From assembly GCA_002356515.1 (NCBI GenBank), contig AP017605.1, positions 7,053,020 to 7,117,019 on the forward strand: a stretch of DNA of 64,000 nt, read 5' to 3'. Source of the stretch: Mesorhizobium loti. GTDB taxonomy: Bacteria; Pseudomonadota; Alphaproteobacteria; Rhizobiales; Rhizobiaceae. The notes below the pieces were generated by a model, which was not told where the DNA came from, did no database searches, and was given only the letters and a program-made list of their open reading frames with translations. Shown here one piece after another: positions 26,124-35,829 of the stretch; position 1 is the stretch's first letter; every line of letters begins with the position of its first letter. Both the position numbers and the translations under genes were made by a program.

Positions 26124-26139
26124 TTAAGAAGGCGTTAAC
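26124..26139 (-). promoter_or_regulatory. CtrA-type box TTAA-N7-TTAAC
   Basis: TTAAGAAGGCGTTAAC contains two TTAA half-sites exactly seven bases apart, the full consensus for the alphaproteobacterial cell-cycle regulator CtrA. It is the only perfect copy I found in intergenic DNA of this window. It lies immediately upstream of the transglutaminase-like peptidase gene; cobB downstream points the other way. Confidence 0.6.
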
Positions 26140-26238
26140 ATGTTCGTGTTCGCGGTCTGCAAACACGTCGTGACGCCGGCACAAGGCGCTGCGCCACGGC
26201 GTCAACTGGAAAAGCGGGATGCCTGATGCGCGGCAGCG

Positions 26239-26946
26239 TCAGCCTGTTCCGGAAAGGATGCGCTCGACGAAGGCAGGCACGATCTGCGTCGCCGGTCCTT
26301 CCATCTGCTCGTCGAAGCGGGAGGCCGAGCCGGCGCATTTCAAATTGAGTTCGATCGTCAAGGCACCGGCGGCGCGGGCCTCCTCGACGAAACCGGCCGC
26401 CGGGTACACGCTGCCGCTCGTTCCGATCGCCAGGAACAGGTCGCAACGCGTCAGCGCTTCGCCGATCTCTTCCATGCGGTAGGGCATCTCGCCGAACCAG
26501 ACCACGTCGGGCCGCAACTTGCCTTTGGCGCCACAGGCCGGGCATTCGGATTGAACGGTGATGTCGCCGGCCCAGGCGCTGCTTGCGCCACAGTCCTGGC
26601 AAAGTGCGCGGCCGAGTTCGCCATGCATATGGATCAGTTTCCGCGAGCCGGCACGCTCATGCAGATCGTCGATGTTCTGGGTGACGAGGAGGACGTCGCC
26701 CTGGACTTCGCGCTCGAGCCTGGCCAGTGCCGCATGGGCGGCGTTCGGCGCGACGCTGTTCATCTGCCGCCGGCGCATATTGTAGAAATCCTGCACCTTG
26801 GCGGGATCGCGGGCAAAGCCTTCGGGCGTCGCAACGTCTTCGAGACTGAATTTCGCCCAGACGCCATCGGGATCGCGAAAGGTCGCGACGCCCGATTCCG
26901 CCGAAATGCCGGCACCGGTCAGGATGACGATCTTGGATCTGGACAT
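26239..26946 (-). CDS. cobB: NAD-dependent protein deacylase (sirtuin)
   Basis: A 235-residue Sir2-family enzyme that removes acyl groups from lysines using NAD. It has the NAD motif GAGISAESG (11-19), TQNIDDLHERAG (89-100), catalytic His108 in HMHGELG, and a zinc site at Cys116, Cys119, Cys135 and Cys138. Tyr55 and Arg58 (YNMR) sit at the Y-x2-R position that favours negatively charged acyl groups in class III sirtuins. It is therefore probably a desuccinylase or broad deacylase. The start at ATG 26944-26946 gives the standard N-terminus. It lies 65 bp downstream of tldD on the same strand. Confidence 0.92.
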   Translation of the reverse strand: MSRSKIVILTGAGISAESGVATFRDPDGVWAKFSLEDVATPEGFARDPAKVQDFYNMRRRQMNSVAPNAAHAALARLEREVQGDVLLVTQNIDDLHERAGSRKLIHMHGELGRALCQDCGASSAWAGDITVQSECPACGAKGKLRPDVVWFGEMPYRMEEIGEALTRCDLFLAIGTSGSVYPAAGFVEEARAAGALTIELNLKCAGSASRFDEQMEGPATQIVPAFVERILSGTG

Positions 26947-27011
26947 GGCCGGGCCGCCCGAATTTGGAAACATCACTTTGGCGAGCGACGTTACCGGAAC
27001 GGCCGCGAGCC

Positions 27012-28424
27012 TCAAACCCTTGTGCCGCCCACCGTCATCTGGTTCATGCGCAAATGCGGCTGGCCGACGCCGACCGGCACGCCCTGTCCGGCCTTGCCGC
27101 ACATGCCGATGCCATTGTCGAGCTTCATGTCGTTGCCGACCATCGAGACGCGGTGCATGGCGTCAGGCCCGTTGCCGATCAGCATCGCGCCCTTGATCGG
27201 CTGCGTCACCTTGCCGTTCTCGATCATGTAGGCCTCGGTGCAGCCGAAGACGAATTTGCCTGACGTGATGTCGACCTGGCCGCCGCCGAAGGAGACGGCG
27301 TAGATGCCGTTCTTGACCGAAGCAATGATCTCATCCGGCTCCATGTCACCAGACGTCATATAGGTGTTGGTCATGCGCGGCATCGGCTGGTGCGCGTAGC
27401 CTTCGCGCCTTCCGTTGCCGGTGGCTTTCATGCCCATCAGCCGGGCGTTCTGGCGATCCTGCATGTAGCCGACCAGTTTGCCGTCCTCGATCAGTACGTT
27501 GCGTGCCGACGGCGTGCCTTCATCGTCGACGGTGAGCGAGCCGCGCCGCTCGGGGATGGTGCCGTCATCGACGACGGTGACGCCCTTGGCGGCGACCTGT
27601 TGGCCCAGCAGGCCGGCGAAGGCCGATGTCTTCTTGCGGTTGAAGTCGCCTTCCAGCCCGTGCCCGACAGCCTCGTGCAGCATGACGCCCGGCCAGCCGC
27701 TGGACAGCACGATGTCGAATGTGCCGGCCGGGGCGGGGATCGCCTCGAGGTTGACCAGCGCCTGCCTGAGCGCCTCTTTGGCTGCGTGCTTCCAGCTGTC
27801 TTCGATCAGGAAGTCGCCAAAGGCCTTGCGTCCGCCCATGCCGTAGGAGCCGCTTTCCTGGCGGTCGCCGTCGCCGACGACGACCGAGACGTTGATGCGA
27901 ACCAGCGGCCTTATATCGCGCACCACCTGGCCGTCGGCGCGCACGATCTCGACATGCTGCCAGGACGCGGCGAGCGAGGCCGTCACCTGGCGCACGCGCG
28001 GATCCTCGGCGCGCAGCCAGGCGTCGACTTCCTGCAGCAGCTTTGCCTTGGCCTCGAAGGTGGGCGAGGGGATCGGGTTCTCGTCGCCGTAGAGATGGCG
28101 GTTGGTGCGAGCGGGTGCGGCGGCAAGCGTGCCGGAATAGCCACCCTTGACGGTCGAGACGGCAGCGGCCGCGCGCAGCAGCGAAGCCTCGGACAGGTCG
28201 CTCGAATGGGCGTAGCCGCTGGCTTCACCGGCGACCGCGCGCAGGCCAAAGCCCTGGTCGGTGTTGAAATTGGCGGTCTTCAGCCGGCCATTGTCGAACA
28301 TCAGCGCCTCGCTCTCGCTGTATTCGAGAAACAGTTCACCGTCATCGGCGCCGTTGATGGTGTCGGCGACGATCTGCTTGATGCGATCGTCGGAAATGTC
28401 GAATTGGCCGATCAGGCTGTTCAT
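27012..28424 (-). CDS. tldD: Metalloprotease TldD
   Basis: A 470-residue TldD, which with TldE (PmbA) forms a zinc-dependent peptidase that degrades unfolded peptides and matures small modified peptides. The zinc motif HEAVGH is at 250-255, followed by LEGDFNRKKTSAF. Late conserved blocks include GYMQDRQNARLMGM and RMTNTYM. ATG 28422-28424 gives the standard length. No pmbA is in the window. Head to tail with cobB (65 bp) and ialB (162 bp). A 15-bp palindrome (28558-28572) lies in the latter gap but has no U-tract. Confidence 0.95.
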   Translation of the reverse strand: MNSLIGQFDISDDRIKQIVADTINGADDGELFLEYSESEALMFDNGRLKTANFNTDQGFGLRAVAGEASGYAHSSDLSEASLLRAAAAVSTVKGGYSGTLAAAPARTNRHLYGDENPIPSPTFEAKAKLLQEVDAWLRAEDPRVRQVTASLAASWQHVEIVRADGQVVRDIRPLVRINVSVVVGDGDRQESGSYGMGGRKAFGDFLIEDSWKHAAKEALRQALVNLEAIPAPAGTFDIVLSSGWPGVMLHEAVGHGLEGDFNRKKTSAFAGLLGQQVAAKGVTVVDDGTIPERRGSLTVDDEGTPSARNVLIEDGKLVGYMQDRQNARLMGMKATGNGRREGYAHQPMPRMTNTYMTSGDMEPDEIIASVKNGIYAVSFGGGQVDITSGKFVFGCTEAYMIENGKVTQPIKGAMLIGNGPDAMHRVSMVGNDMKLDNGIGMCGKAGQGVPVGVGQPHLRMNQMTVGGTRV

Positions 28425-28586
28425 GGCGCATCCGTTCGTGGGAAGAGAGCTTGTTTCCCCCGATGTAGGCGCGAAGCCGCGCCGAGACAATCAGCAATGA
28501 GGATCGACGTCAGCGAATGGCAACGGCCGGCTGATGCGGCATTCAGGAATTCTGCGTCAGAACCCGGTTCTGCGCCAAGCTCGGGA

Positions 28587-29147
28587 TTAGGGCAGGGCGG
28601 CAAAGCCGTCGGCAAACCCTTTGAGGTCGACCGGGATGCCGATGCCTTCTTCCGGCGTCTGGAAGACGATGAACGTCGCCGACGTGCCGGTCTTCAGCGT
28701 GTCGAGCAGCGGCTTTTCGAGGATGACCTCGGCATAGCAACCGTCCTGGAAGCAGCGCACGAAATAGGCGCGGCCGATATCCTTGCCGTCGACATTGAGG
28801 CCGAGCCCGTTCGGCAAAAGCACGCCGAGCGGCGCCAGCACGCGCAGGATCTCGGCCTTGTTGTCGGCGGTGCGCAGCACGACGACCGACAGCCCCATCT
28901 CCGGACGATCCTCGGCGACGACGTTCTGCATCATCACGCATTGTTCAGAGGTGGCACCGGCCGGCGTGTCGCAGATGATCGACCAGGCGCCGTGCGTCGA
29001 GCGCACAGTACCGCTGGGTTGCGCGGCATTGGCCTGACTGGCGACCAGCAGACCGGCCGTGGACAGGGCAACGACAAAAATGGCTTTCGCCAAGGTGATC
29101 GAAAGTCCCAGTCTCGTATGCCTCAGTCTCGAAAGCCAAGAGTTCAT
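28587..29147 (-). CDS. Invasion-associated locus B family protein
   Basis: A 186-residue exported protein of the IalB family. The signal peptide ends near ASQANA (about residue 41). The domain shows the conserved start HGAWSIICD, a cysteine pair at IICDT and SEQCVMMQ, and a second pair in RCFQDGCYAEV. IalB was named in Bartonella, where it affects erythrocyte entry. Free-living rhizobia carry several copies with unknown envelope roles, so no virulence role is implied. ATG 29145-29147 is preferred over a start seven codons upstream. It is divergent from the cytochrome oxidase cluster. Confidence 0.87.
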   Translation of the reverse strand: MNSWLSRLRHTRLGLSITLAKAIFVVALSTAGLLVASQANAAQPSGTVRSTHGAWSIICDTPAGATSEQCVMMQNVVAEDRPEMGLSVVVLRTADNKAEILRVLAPLGVLLPNGLGLNVDGKDIGRAYFVRCFQDGCYAEVILEKPLLDTLKTGTSATFIVFQTPEEGIGIPVDLKGFADGFAALP

Positions 29148-29523
29148 GACGGCTCCATTGCGAATCACGGCACTTTAAGCCGCGCCAATGCCAAGTAAAG
29201 GACGAGACCACGGCCGAACTGTCCCGAAACAGGCAATACAGCGCTTTTCCCTGCCAAATTCGCCTGAATTACGACGCTTCGCGAACCCGGCCGGCATGAG
29301 GCTGGCAACCTGCCGAACATACGCGATTCGCCGTCATGGCCGCTGCCCCGGAAGAGCCGTGTCAGCTTGCGCGCAAAAATGCCGCACAGTTTCCTCCGCT
29401 CCTTTCTTGCGGAGGGAAAAAGAGTATGGTTTGAACCACCTTGAGACTGTCGGGATTCCCGTCCCGGCATTGTTCGTTATTCTCGTTGGCGCAGCCGCGA
29501 GGGACTGGGAGACGAAGAGGGCG
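29148..29523. other. Intergenic region between ialB and coxB with a small hairpin
   Basis: This 376-bp divergent control region must hold the promoters of ialB and of the cytochrome oxidase cluster. I see no confident -35/-10 pair, FixK/FNR box or gene. The only distinct structure is an inverted repeat CCTCCGC (29393-29399) / GCGGAGG (29409-29415). A GAAAAAG follows on the plus strand, so it is not a terminator. Confidence 0.4.
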
Positions 29524-30408
29524 ATGAGAAATTTCCTAGCAGACGCCAAGTTTCTAGCCAGTGCTGGGGCTGCCACCGCGTTTTTCGCCGGCACGTCCGC
29601 CCATGCCGATCAGCCCGTGGCTTGGGAGACAACCTTCCAGGCGCCGGCGACCGACATGATGCGGCAGATCGAGTGGTTCGGAAACTACACGATGTGGTTC
29701 ATCGTCCCGATCACCATCCTGGTGCTGCTTCTGCTTGCCTACTGCATCGTCAGGTTCCGCGCGAGCGCAAACCCGGTTCCCTCCAAGACCAGCCACAACA
29801 CGCTGATCGAGGTGATCTGGACCGTCGGCCCGGTCGTGATCCTGCTCTGCCTCGCCATTCCCTCGTTCCAGCTCCTGACCGCGCAGTACACCCCGCCGGA
29901 AGAAGCCAAGCTGACCGTCAAGGCGACCGGCAACCAGTGGAACTGGGACTACGAATACCAGACCGACAACACGCTCTCCTTCAATTCCGCCATCCTCCAG
30001 GACGGCGATCGCGCCAAGGCCGGCAAGGAGGATCGCAAGGTCTACCCGCGCCTGCTTGCGGTCGACAATGAGTTGGTGGTGCCGGTCAACACGATGACGC
30101 GCGTGCTTGTCACCGCGACCGACGTGATCCACTCCTTCGCCATGCCGTCCTTCGGCATCAAGATCGACGCCATTCCGGGACGTACCAACGAGACCTGGTT
30201 CAAGGCGGAGAAGGAAGGTCTTTATTATGGTCAGTGCTCGCAGCTCTGCGGCAAGGACCATGCCTTCATGCCGATCGCCATCCGTGTCGTCTCCGACGCG
30301 CAGTTCAAGACCTGGCTGGCTGCGGCCAAGACCGACCTGCCCGGCGCCAACAAGACGCTGATGGCCGAGGTCGATGGCCAGAACAAGGTAGCGGCCGCCG
30401 GCAATTGA
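29524..30408 (+). CDS. coxB: Cytochrome c oxidase subunit II
   Basis: Subunit II accepts electrons from cytochrome c through its CuA centre and passes them to subunit I of the aa3 oxidase. The 294-residue precursor has a signal peptide (cleavage near SAHA, residue 28), two transmembrane helices (about 55-80 and 95-115) and the periplasmic cupredoxin domain. CuA ligands are the histidine of IHSFAMPSFG and GQCSQLCGKDHAFM. The aromatic GNQWNWDYEY electron-entry patch is intact. ATG 29524 begins the signal peptide. It is the first gene of the oxidase cluster. Confidence 0.96.
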   Translation: MRNFLADAKFLASAGAATAFFAGTSAHADQPVAWETTFQAPATDMMRQIEWFGNYTMWFIVPITILVLLLLAYCIVRFRASANPVPSKTSHNTLIEVIWTVGPVVILLCLAIPSFQLLTAQYTPPEEAKLTVKATGNQWNWDYEYQTDNTLSFNSAILQDGDRAKAGKEDRKVYPRLLAVDNELVVPVNTMTRVLVTATDVIHSFAMPSFGIKIDAIPGRTNETWFKAEKEGLYYGQCSQLCGKDHAFMPIAIRVVSDAQFKTWLAAAKTDLPGANKTLMAEVDGQNKVAAAGN

Positions 30409-30431
30409 TGCCGCGGGTTAGCAAGATTTAG

Positions 30432-32099
<1,668 letters not shown>

Positions 32100-32120
32100 G
32101 GCGGCTCCCGCCCGAATACA

Positions 32121-32146
32121 AAACCGCCGGCCCGCCGGCGGTTTTG
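32121..32146 (+). terminator. Hairpin terminator between coxA and ctaB
   Basis: A perfect 12-bp inverted repeat, AAAACCGCCGGC (32121-32132) and GCCGGCGGTTTT (32135-32146), with a two-base centre and T4 end on both strands. It lies 22 bases after the coxA stop and inside the oxidase cluster, so it probably acts as a partial terminator or 3' end protector. Confidence 0.75.
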
Positions 32147-32174
32147 GCCAACGGAATGATGGACTTAAGTACGC

Positions 32175-33119
32175 ATGGCCCTAGTCGACGAAACCAGCAT
32201 TGACGAAGCGGGCTTCCGCATGTCGGAAGCGACGGCGGGCGATTTCTTCGCCCTGCTGAAGCCGCGCGTCATGTCGCTGGTCGTGTTCACCGCCTTTGTC
32301 GGGCTGGTCGCCGCACCGGTGACCATCAACCCGCTGCTGGCGGTGATCGCCATCCTGTCGATCGCCATCGGCGCCGGTGCCTCGGGCGCGCTCAACATGT
32401 GGTACGACGCCGACATCGACGCCGTGATGACCAGGACCGCAAGCCGCCCGGTGCCGTCCGGCCGCATCCAGCCGCACGAGGCGCTCAGCTTCGGCCTGGT
32501 GCTGTCGGTGCTGTCGGTGATGACGCTCGGCGTGCTGGTCAACTGGCTGTCGGCGACGCTGCTGGCCTTCACCATCTTCTTCTATGCCGTCGTCTACACG
32601 ATGTGGCTGAAGCGCTGGACGCCGCAGAACATCGTCATCGGCGGCGCTGCCGGTGCGATCCCGCCGGTCATCGGCTGGGCCGCGGTGACCGGGTCGGTCA
32701 GCCTCGAAAGCATCGTCCTGTTCCTGATCATCTTCCTGTGGACGCCGCCGCACTTCTGGGCACTCGCGCTGTTCAAGTCCGAAGACTATGAGCGCGCCGG
32801 CATCCCGATGATGCCCAATGTCGCCGGCCAGGCTTCGACCCGCCGTCAGATCTTCGCCTATGCGCTGGTGCTGGCCCCGGTCGGCGTGCTGCCGTGGCTG
32901 CTCGGCTACACCACGCCTTTCTATGGCGTGGCCGCCGTGCTGCTTGGCGTCGGCTTTGTCTGGTATGCGTGGAAAGTGCTCGGCATGGCCGACGACGACC
33001 GGACCATGAAGCCGGCCAAGGCGCTGTTTGCCTATTCGCTGCTTTATCTCTTCGCCATCTTCGCTGCCTATCTGGCCGACAGCGTTGTCGAACGCGCGCT
33101 TGCCATGGGTGGGGCATGA
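32175..33119 (+). CDS. ctaB: Protoheme IX farnesyltransferase (heme O synthase)
   Basis: CtaB attaches a farnesyl group to heme B, giving heme O, the precursor of the heme A used by the aa3 oxidase. The 314-residue membrane enzyme has the UbiA-family motif [19 protein letters not shown] (aspartate-rich prenyl diphosphate site). The second motif region [15 protein letters not shown] is also present, within about nine helices. ATG 32175 fits; there is no strong ribosome site. The stop overlaps the next start by ATGA. Confidence 0.95.
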   Translation: MALVDETSIDEAGFRMSEATAGDFFALLKPRVMSLVVFTAFVGLVAAPVTINPLLAVIAILSIAIGAGASGALNMWYDADIDAVMTRTASRPVPSGRIQPHEALSFGLVLSVLSVMTLGVLVNWLSATLLAFTIFFYAVVYTMWLKRWTPQNIVIGGAAGAIPPVIGWAAVTGSVSLESIVLFLIIFLWTPPHFWALALFKSEDYERAGIPMMPNVAGQASTRRQIFAYALVLAPVGVLPWLLGYTTPFYGVAAVLLGVGFVWYAWKVLGMADDDRTMKPAKALFAYSLLYLFAIFAAYLADSVVERALAMGGA

Positions 33120-33280
33120 TCATGGTCGAGGAAAAACTCGAAACGGTCACGCTGACCGATCGTCAGAAGAAGGCCCAGCGCAGCCGTTCGGTTGCCATCG
33201 GCGTGGCGCTGGCGGTGCTGGTCGTGATTTTCTACATCGCCACGATCATCAAGTTCGGCCACAATCTGGGCACGATGTGA
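33116..33280 (+). CDS. Small one-helix membrane protein of the cox cluster (CoxF-like)
   Basis: A 54-residue protein with a charged N-terminus ([20 protein letters not shown]), one transmembrane helix (about 28-44) and a short tail ending LGTM. The ATG at 33116 overlaps the ctaB stop, and another in-frame ATG is two codons later. Its TGA overlaps the ctaG ATG. Being locked between heme and copper assembly genes by overlaps on both sides points to a role in oxidase assembly. Similar small frames in rhizobia are called CoxF. Function is unproven. Confidence 0.75.
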   Translation: MIMVEEKLETVTLTDRQKKAQRSRSVAIGVALAVLVVIFYIATIIKFGHNLGTM

Positions 33281-33912
33281 TGAGCGTCGAGATCTCCAAG
33301 AAGCCGGCCGGCAAGAACAGCAACGCCATCGTCGCGGCGGTCTGCCTCGCCTTCTTCACCGGCATGATCGGCATGGCCTATGCGGCCGTGCCGCTCTACA
33401 AGATGTTCTGCCAGGCGACCGGCTATGGCGGTAAGACGCAACGCGTCGAGAAGCAGTATGCCGGCCGCGTGCTTGACCGTGAGATCACCGTGCGCTTCGA
33501 CGCCAATATTGCCGGCGTGCCGTGGGAATTCCAGCCGGTCCAGCGCTCGATGACCATGAAGATCGGCGAGACCGTGCAGGCGCATTATCAGGCGACCAAC
33601 AAATTCGATCGCCCCGTTACCGGCCGCGCCACCTTCAACGTGCAGCCGGAACTGGCAGGCCCCTACTTCAACAAGGTCGAGTGCTTCTGCTTCACCGATA
33701 CGTCGCTGAAGCCAGGCGAGACGCTGGACATGCCGGTCCTCTTTTATGTGGATCCCGATATCGTGAATGTGCCGGAGCTGAAGGACGTGAAGACGATCAC
33801 GCTGTCCTATACGATGTTCCCGGTCGAGAAGAACAAGCCGGTCGCCTCCTCGGAGCCGGTCCAGGGCACCAGCAAGACAATTTCCAATACCGAAGCAAAT
33901 CTCGGGGGTTGA
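33280..33912 (+). CDS. ctaG: Cytochrome c oxidase assembly protein CtaG (Cox11)
   Basis: CtaG/Cox11 delivers copper to the CuB site of subunit I. The 210-residue protein has one N-terminal membrane helix (about 15-37). The periplasmic immunoglobulin-like domain carries the copper cysteines in [14 protein letters not shown] further conserved cysteine follows the helix in [12 protein letters not shown], and [10 protein letters not shown] is typical. The ATG at 33280 overlaps the stop of the preceding small gene. coxC follows one base after its stop. Confidence 0.95.
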   Translation: MSVEISKKPAGKNSNAIVAAVCLAFFTGMIGMAYAAVPLYKMFCQATGYGGKTQRVEKQYAGRVLDREITVRFDANIAGVPWEFQPVQRSMTMKIGETVQAHYQATNKFDRPVTGRATFNVQPELAGPYFNKVECFCFTDTSLKPGETLDMPVLFYVDPDIVNVPELKDVKTITLSYTMFPVEKNKPVASSEPVQGTSKTISNTEANLGG

Positions 33913-33913
33913 C

Positions 33914-34795
33914 ATGGCAGACGCGCACGCAAAACCACAGCATGACTATCATCTCGTCGACCCGAGCCCGTGGCCTTTCCTGGGATCGGTCGGGGCGCTT
34001 GTCACCGCCTTTGGCGGCGTCTGCCTGATGGAGTATTTGAAGGGCGGCTCCTTCCCGATCTTCGGCTTCAACATCGCCAATCCGTGGCTGTTCTTCATCG
34101 GCATCGTGATCGTCCTCTACACCATGTTCGCCTGGTGGTCGGACACGATCAAGGAAGCGCATGAGGGCCATCACACGCGAGTCGTGTCGCTGCATCTGCG
34201 CTATGGCATGATCATGTTCATCGCCTCGGAGGTGATGTTCTTCGTCGCCTGGTTCTGGGCCTATTTCGACGCCAGCCTTTTTGCCGGTGAGGTGCAGAAC
34301 TACGCGCGCCACACCTTTACCGGTGGTGTCTGGCCGCCGAAAGGCATGGAGGTTCTCGATCCCTTCCACCTGCCGCTCTACAACACCATCATCCTGCTCC
34401 TGTCGGGCACGACGGTCACCTGGGCGCACCACTCACTCATCCATGGCGATCGCAAGGGCCTGATCAACGGCCTGGTGCTGACCGTCGGCCTCGGCATGCT
34501 GTTCACCATGGTGCAGGCCTATGAGTACATGCACGCTCCGTTCGGCTTCAAGGATTCCATCTACGGCGCCACCTTCTTCATGGCGACCGGCTTCCACGGT
34601 TTCCATGTCATCATCGGCACCATCTTCCTGCTGGTCTGCCTGGTCAGGGCAATGAAGGGCGATTTCACCCCCAAGCAGCATTTCGGCTTTGAGGCGGCCG
34701 CCTGGTACTGGCACTTCGTCGACGTGGTCTGGCTGTTCCTGTTCTCGGCGATCTATGTCTGGGGATCGGCTGGCGCGGTGATCGAAGGCCACTGA
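33914..34795 (+). CDS. coxC: Cytochrome c oxidase subunit III
   Basis: Subunit III of the aa3 oxidase, 293 residues with seven membrane helices. It stabilises the catalytic core and supports proton uptake. Family features include [20 protein letters not shown], the conserved glutamate in [14 protein letters not shown] and the ending [16 protein letters not shown]. The start lies one base after the ctaG stop, so it is translationally coupled to it. A repeat and a strong terminator follow. Confidence 0.96.
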   Translation: MADAHAKPQHDYHLVDPSPWPFLGSVGALVTAFGGVCLMEYLKGGSFPIFGFNIANPWLFFIGIVIVLYTMFAWWSDTIKEAHEGHHTRVVSLHLRYGMIMFIASEVMFFVAWFWAYFDASLFAGEVQNYARHTFTGGVWPPKGMEVLDPFHLPLYNTIILLLSGTTVTWAHHSLIHGDRKGLINGLVLTVGLGMLFTMVQAYEYMHAPFGFKDSIYGATFFMATGFHGFHVIIGTIFLLVCLVRAMKGDFTPKQHFGFEAAAWYWHFVDVVWLFLFSAIYVWGSAGAVIEGH

Positions 34796-34805
34796 TCCAG
34801 TCTTT

Positions 34806-34868
34806 GGAGCAATTCCAGGAAAAGTGTGAACGGTTCTCCGTTCGGAATTGCGTCGAAACAAAGAGTCT
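34806..34868. repeat. Mesorhizobium-type interspersed repeat, copy 1
   Basis: The sequence begins GGAGCAATTCCAGGAAAAG, continues CGGTTCTCCG and GGAATTGCGTCGAAACAAAGAG, and forms a palindrome around the CGGTTCTCCG centre (CAATTCC with GGAATTG). A diverged inverted copy occurs at 63258-63360. It lies between coxC and the terminator of the cluster. This wording is one I associate with repeated intergenic elements of Mesorhizobium. Confidence 0.7.
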
Positions 34869-34884
34869 AGGATTTCGATTTCGG

Positions 34885-34921
34885 GAAGGCGGCCGCGGCG
34901 ACGCGGCCGCCTTCTCCTTTT
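34885..34921 (+). terminator. Intrinsic terminator of the cytochrome oxidase cluster
   Basis: A perfect 12-bp GC-rich stem, GAAGGCGGCCGC (34885-34896) with GCGGCCGCCTTC (34903-34914), encloses a six-base loop. TCCTTTT follows. It lies 90 bases after coxC. This is the strongest intrinsic terminator in the window. Confidence 0.85.
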
Positions 34922-34975
34922 CGGCGCAATGATCGCCGATCGATTGCCGATGCGGCTGACAATTCCCTGGACGAT

Positions 34976-35440
34976 TTGCGCATTCATCTTCCTGGCATCC
35001 CGGCCCTTGCGGCTGAGAAGGTCGATCTGGTGCGTGCCCATAAGGCGGAACGGCGGCTGGAACTTATCGGTGACGGCAAGGTGCTGCGCAGCTACAGCAT
35101 TGCGCTTGGCGGGGATCCCGTCGGCCACAAGCACCAGGAGGGCGATCAGCGCACGCCCGAGGGGCGCTACATCCTCGACTGGCGCAACCCCGACAGCATC
35201 GCGCACAGATCGATTCACATCTCCTATCCCAATGCCGACGATCTGGCGGCGGCGAAGGCGCGCAATGTCGATGCCGGCAGCATGATCATGATCCACGGCC
35301 AGGCGAATGGTTTCGGCTGGTGGGGCTGGCTGCTTCAATTGGTCGACTGGACCGACGGCTGCATTGCCGTTACGAACTCCGACATGGACGAAATCTGGGC
35401 AATGGTGGCCGATGGGACACCGATAGAGATCGAGCAATAG
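34976..35440 (+). CDS. L,D-transpeptidase (YkuD), probably frameshifted at the signal peptide
   Basis: A 154-residue YkuD-domain frame with the catalytic signature HGQANGFGWWGW followed by TDGCIAVTN (Cys nucleophile). Such enzymes cross-link peptidoglycan or anchor proteins in the periplasm and need export. This frame has only a poor TTG start, and begins just before PALAAEKVDLV, which looks like a signal-peptide end. A fitting signal-peptide beginning (MRLTIPWTICAFIFLAS, ATG 34950) is in another frame, so one missing base near 34998-35005 would join them. It may be a pseudogene or a sequence error. The DUF983 gene follows after 2 bp. Confidence 0.75.
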   Translation: MRIHLPGIPALAAEKVDLVRAHKAERRLELIGDGKVLRSYSIALGGDPVGHKHQEGDQRTPEGRYILDWRNPDSIAHRSIHISYPNADDLAAAKARNVDAGSMIMIHGQANGFGWWGWLLQLVDWTDGCIAVTNSDMDEIWAMVADGTPIEIEQ

Positions 35441-35442
35441 CG

Positions 35443-35829
35443 ATGAGTGAAGATAAGGCGATCTGGCCTCCGATCGATCCGATATCGGCCGGCCTGCACG
35501 GCCGTTGCCCGCGCTGCGGCGAAGGGCGGCTGTTTTCCGGCTTCCTCACCGTCGGCAAACGCTGCGTCAATTGCGGCCTCGACTATTCCTTCGCCGATGC
35601 CGGCGACGGGCCAGCGGTCTTCGTCATCCTGATTATCGGCTTCATCATCGTCGGCCTGGCGCTCTGGGTCGAAGTGACGCTAAGCCCGCCGCTGTGGCTG
35701 CATCTGCTGATCTGGATCCCGTTGGCCCTGGTGCTGTGCCTGACCGCGCTGCGGCTGATCAAGGGCGTGCTGCTCACCCTGCAATATGCCAACAAGGCGG
35801 CCGAAGGCAGGCTGGACCCCGGCGAATGA
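35443..35829 (+). CDS. DUF983 family membrane protein
   Basis: A 128-residue protein with a zinc-ribbon-like N-terminus (CPRCGEGRLF at about 22-31 and CVNCGLDY at about 42-49). Two transmembrane helices follow (about 57-78 and 82-106), then a short tail. This is the DUF983 layout, often found in or beside aa3 oxidase clusters in alphaproteobacteria, which hints at a role in oxidase assembly. Its stop overlaps the SURF1 start by ATGA. Confidence 0.87.
   Translation: MSEDKAIWPPIDPISAGLHGRCPRCGEGRLFSGFLTVGKRCVNCGLDYSFADAGDGPAVFVILIIGFIIVGLALWVEVTLSPPLWLHLLIWIPLALVLCLTALRLIKGVLLTLQYANKAAEGRLDPGE

Noticed and set aside
28558..28572. 15-bp palindrome CAGAACCCGGTTCTG after ialB
   Set aside because: Considered as terminator or operator. 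It has no U-tract, and it lies downstream of ialB and far from any start except tldD's upstream side. No second copy was seen.
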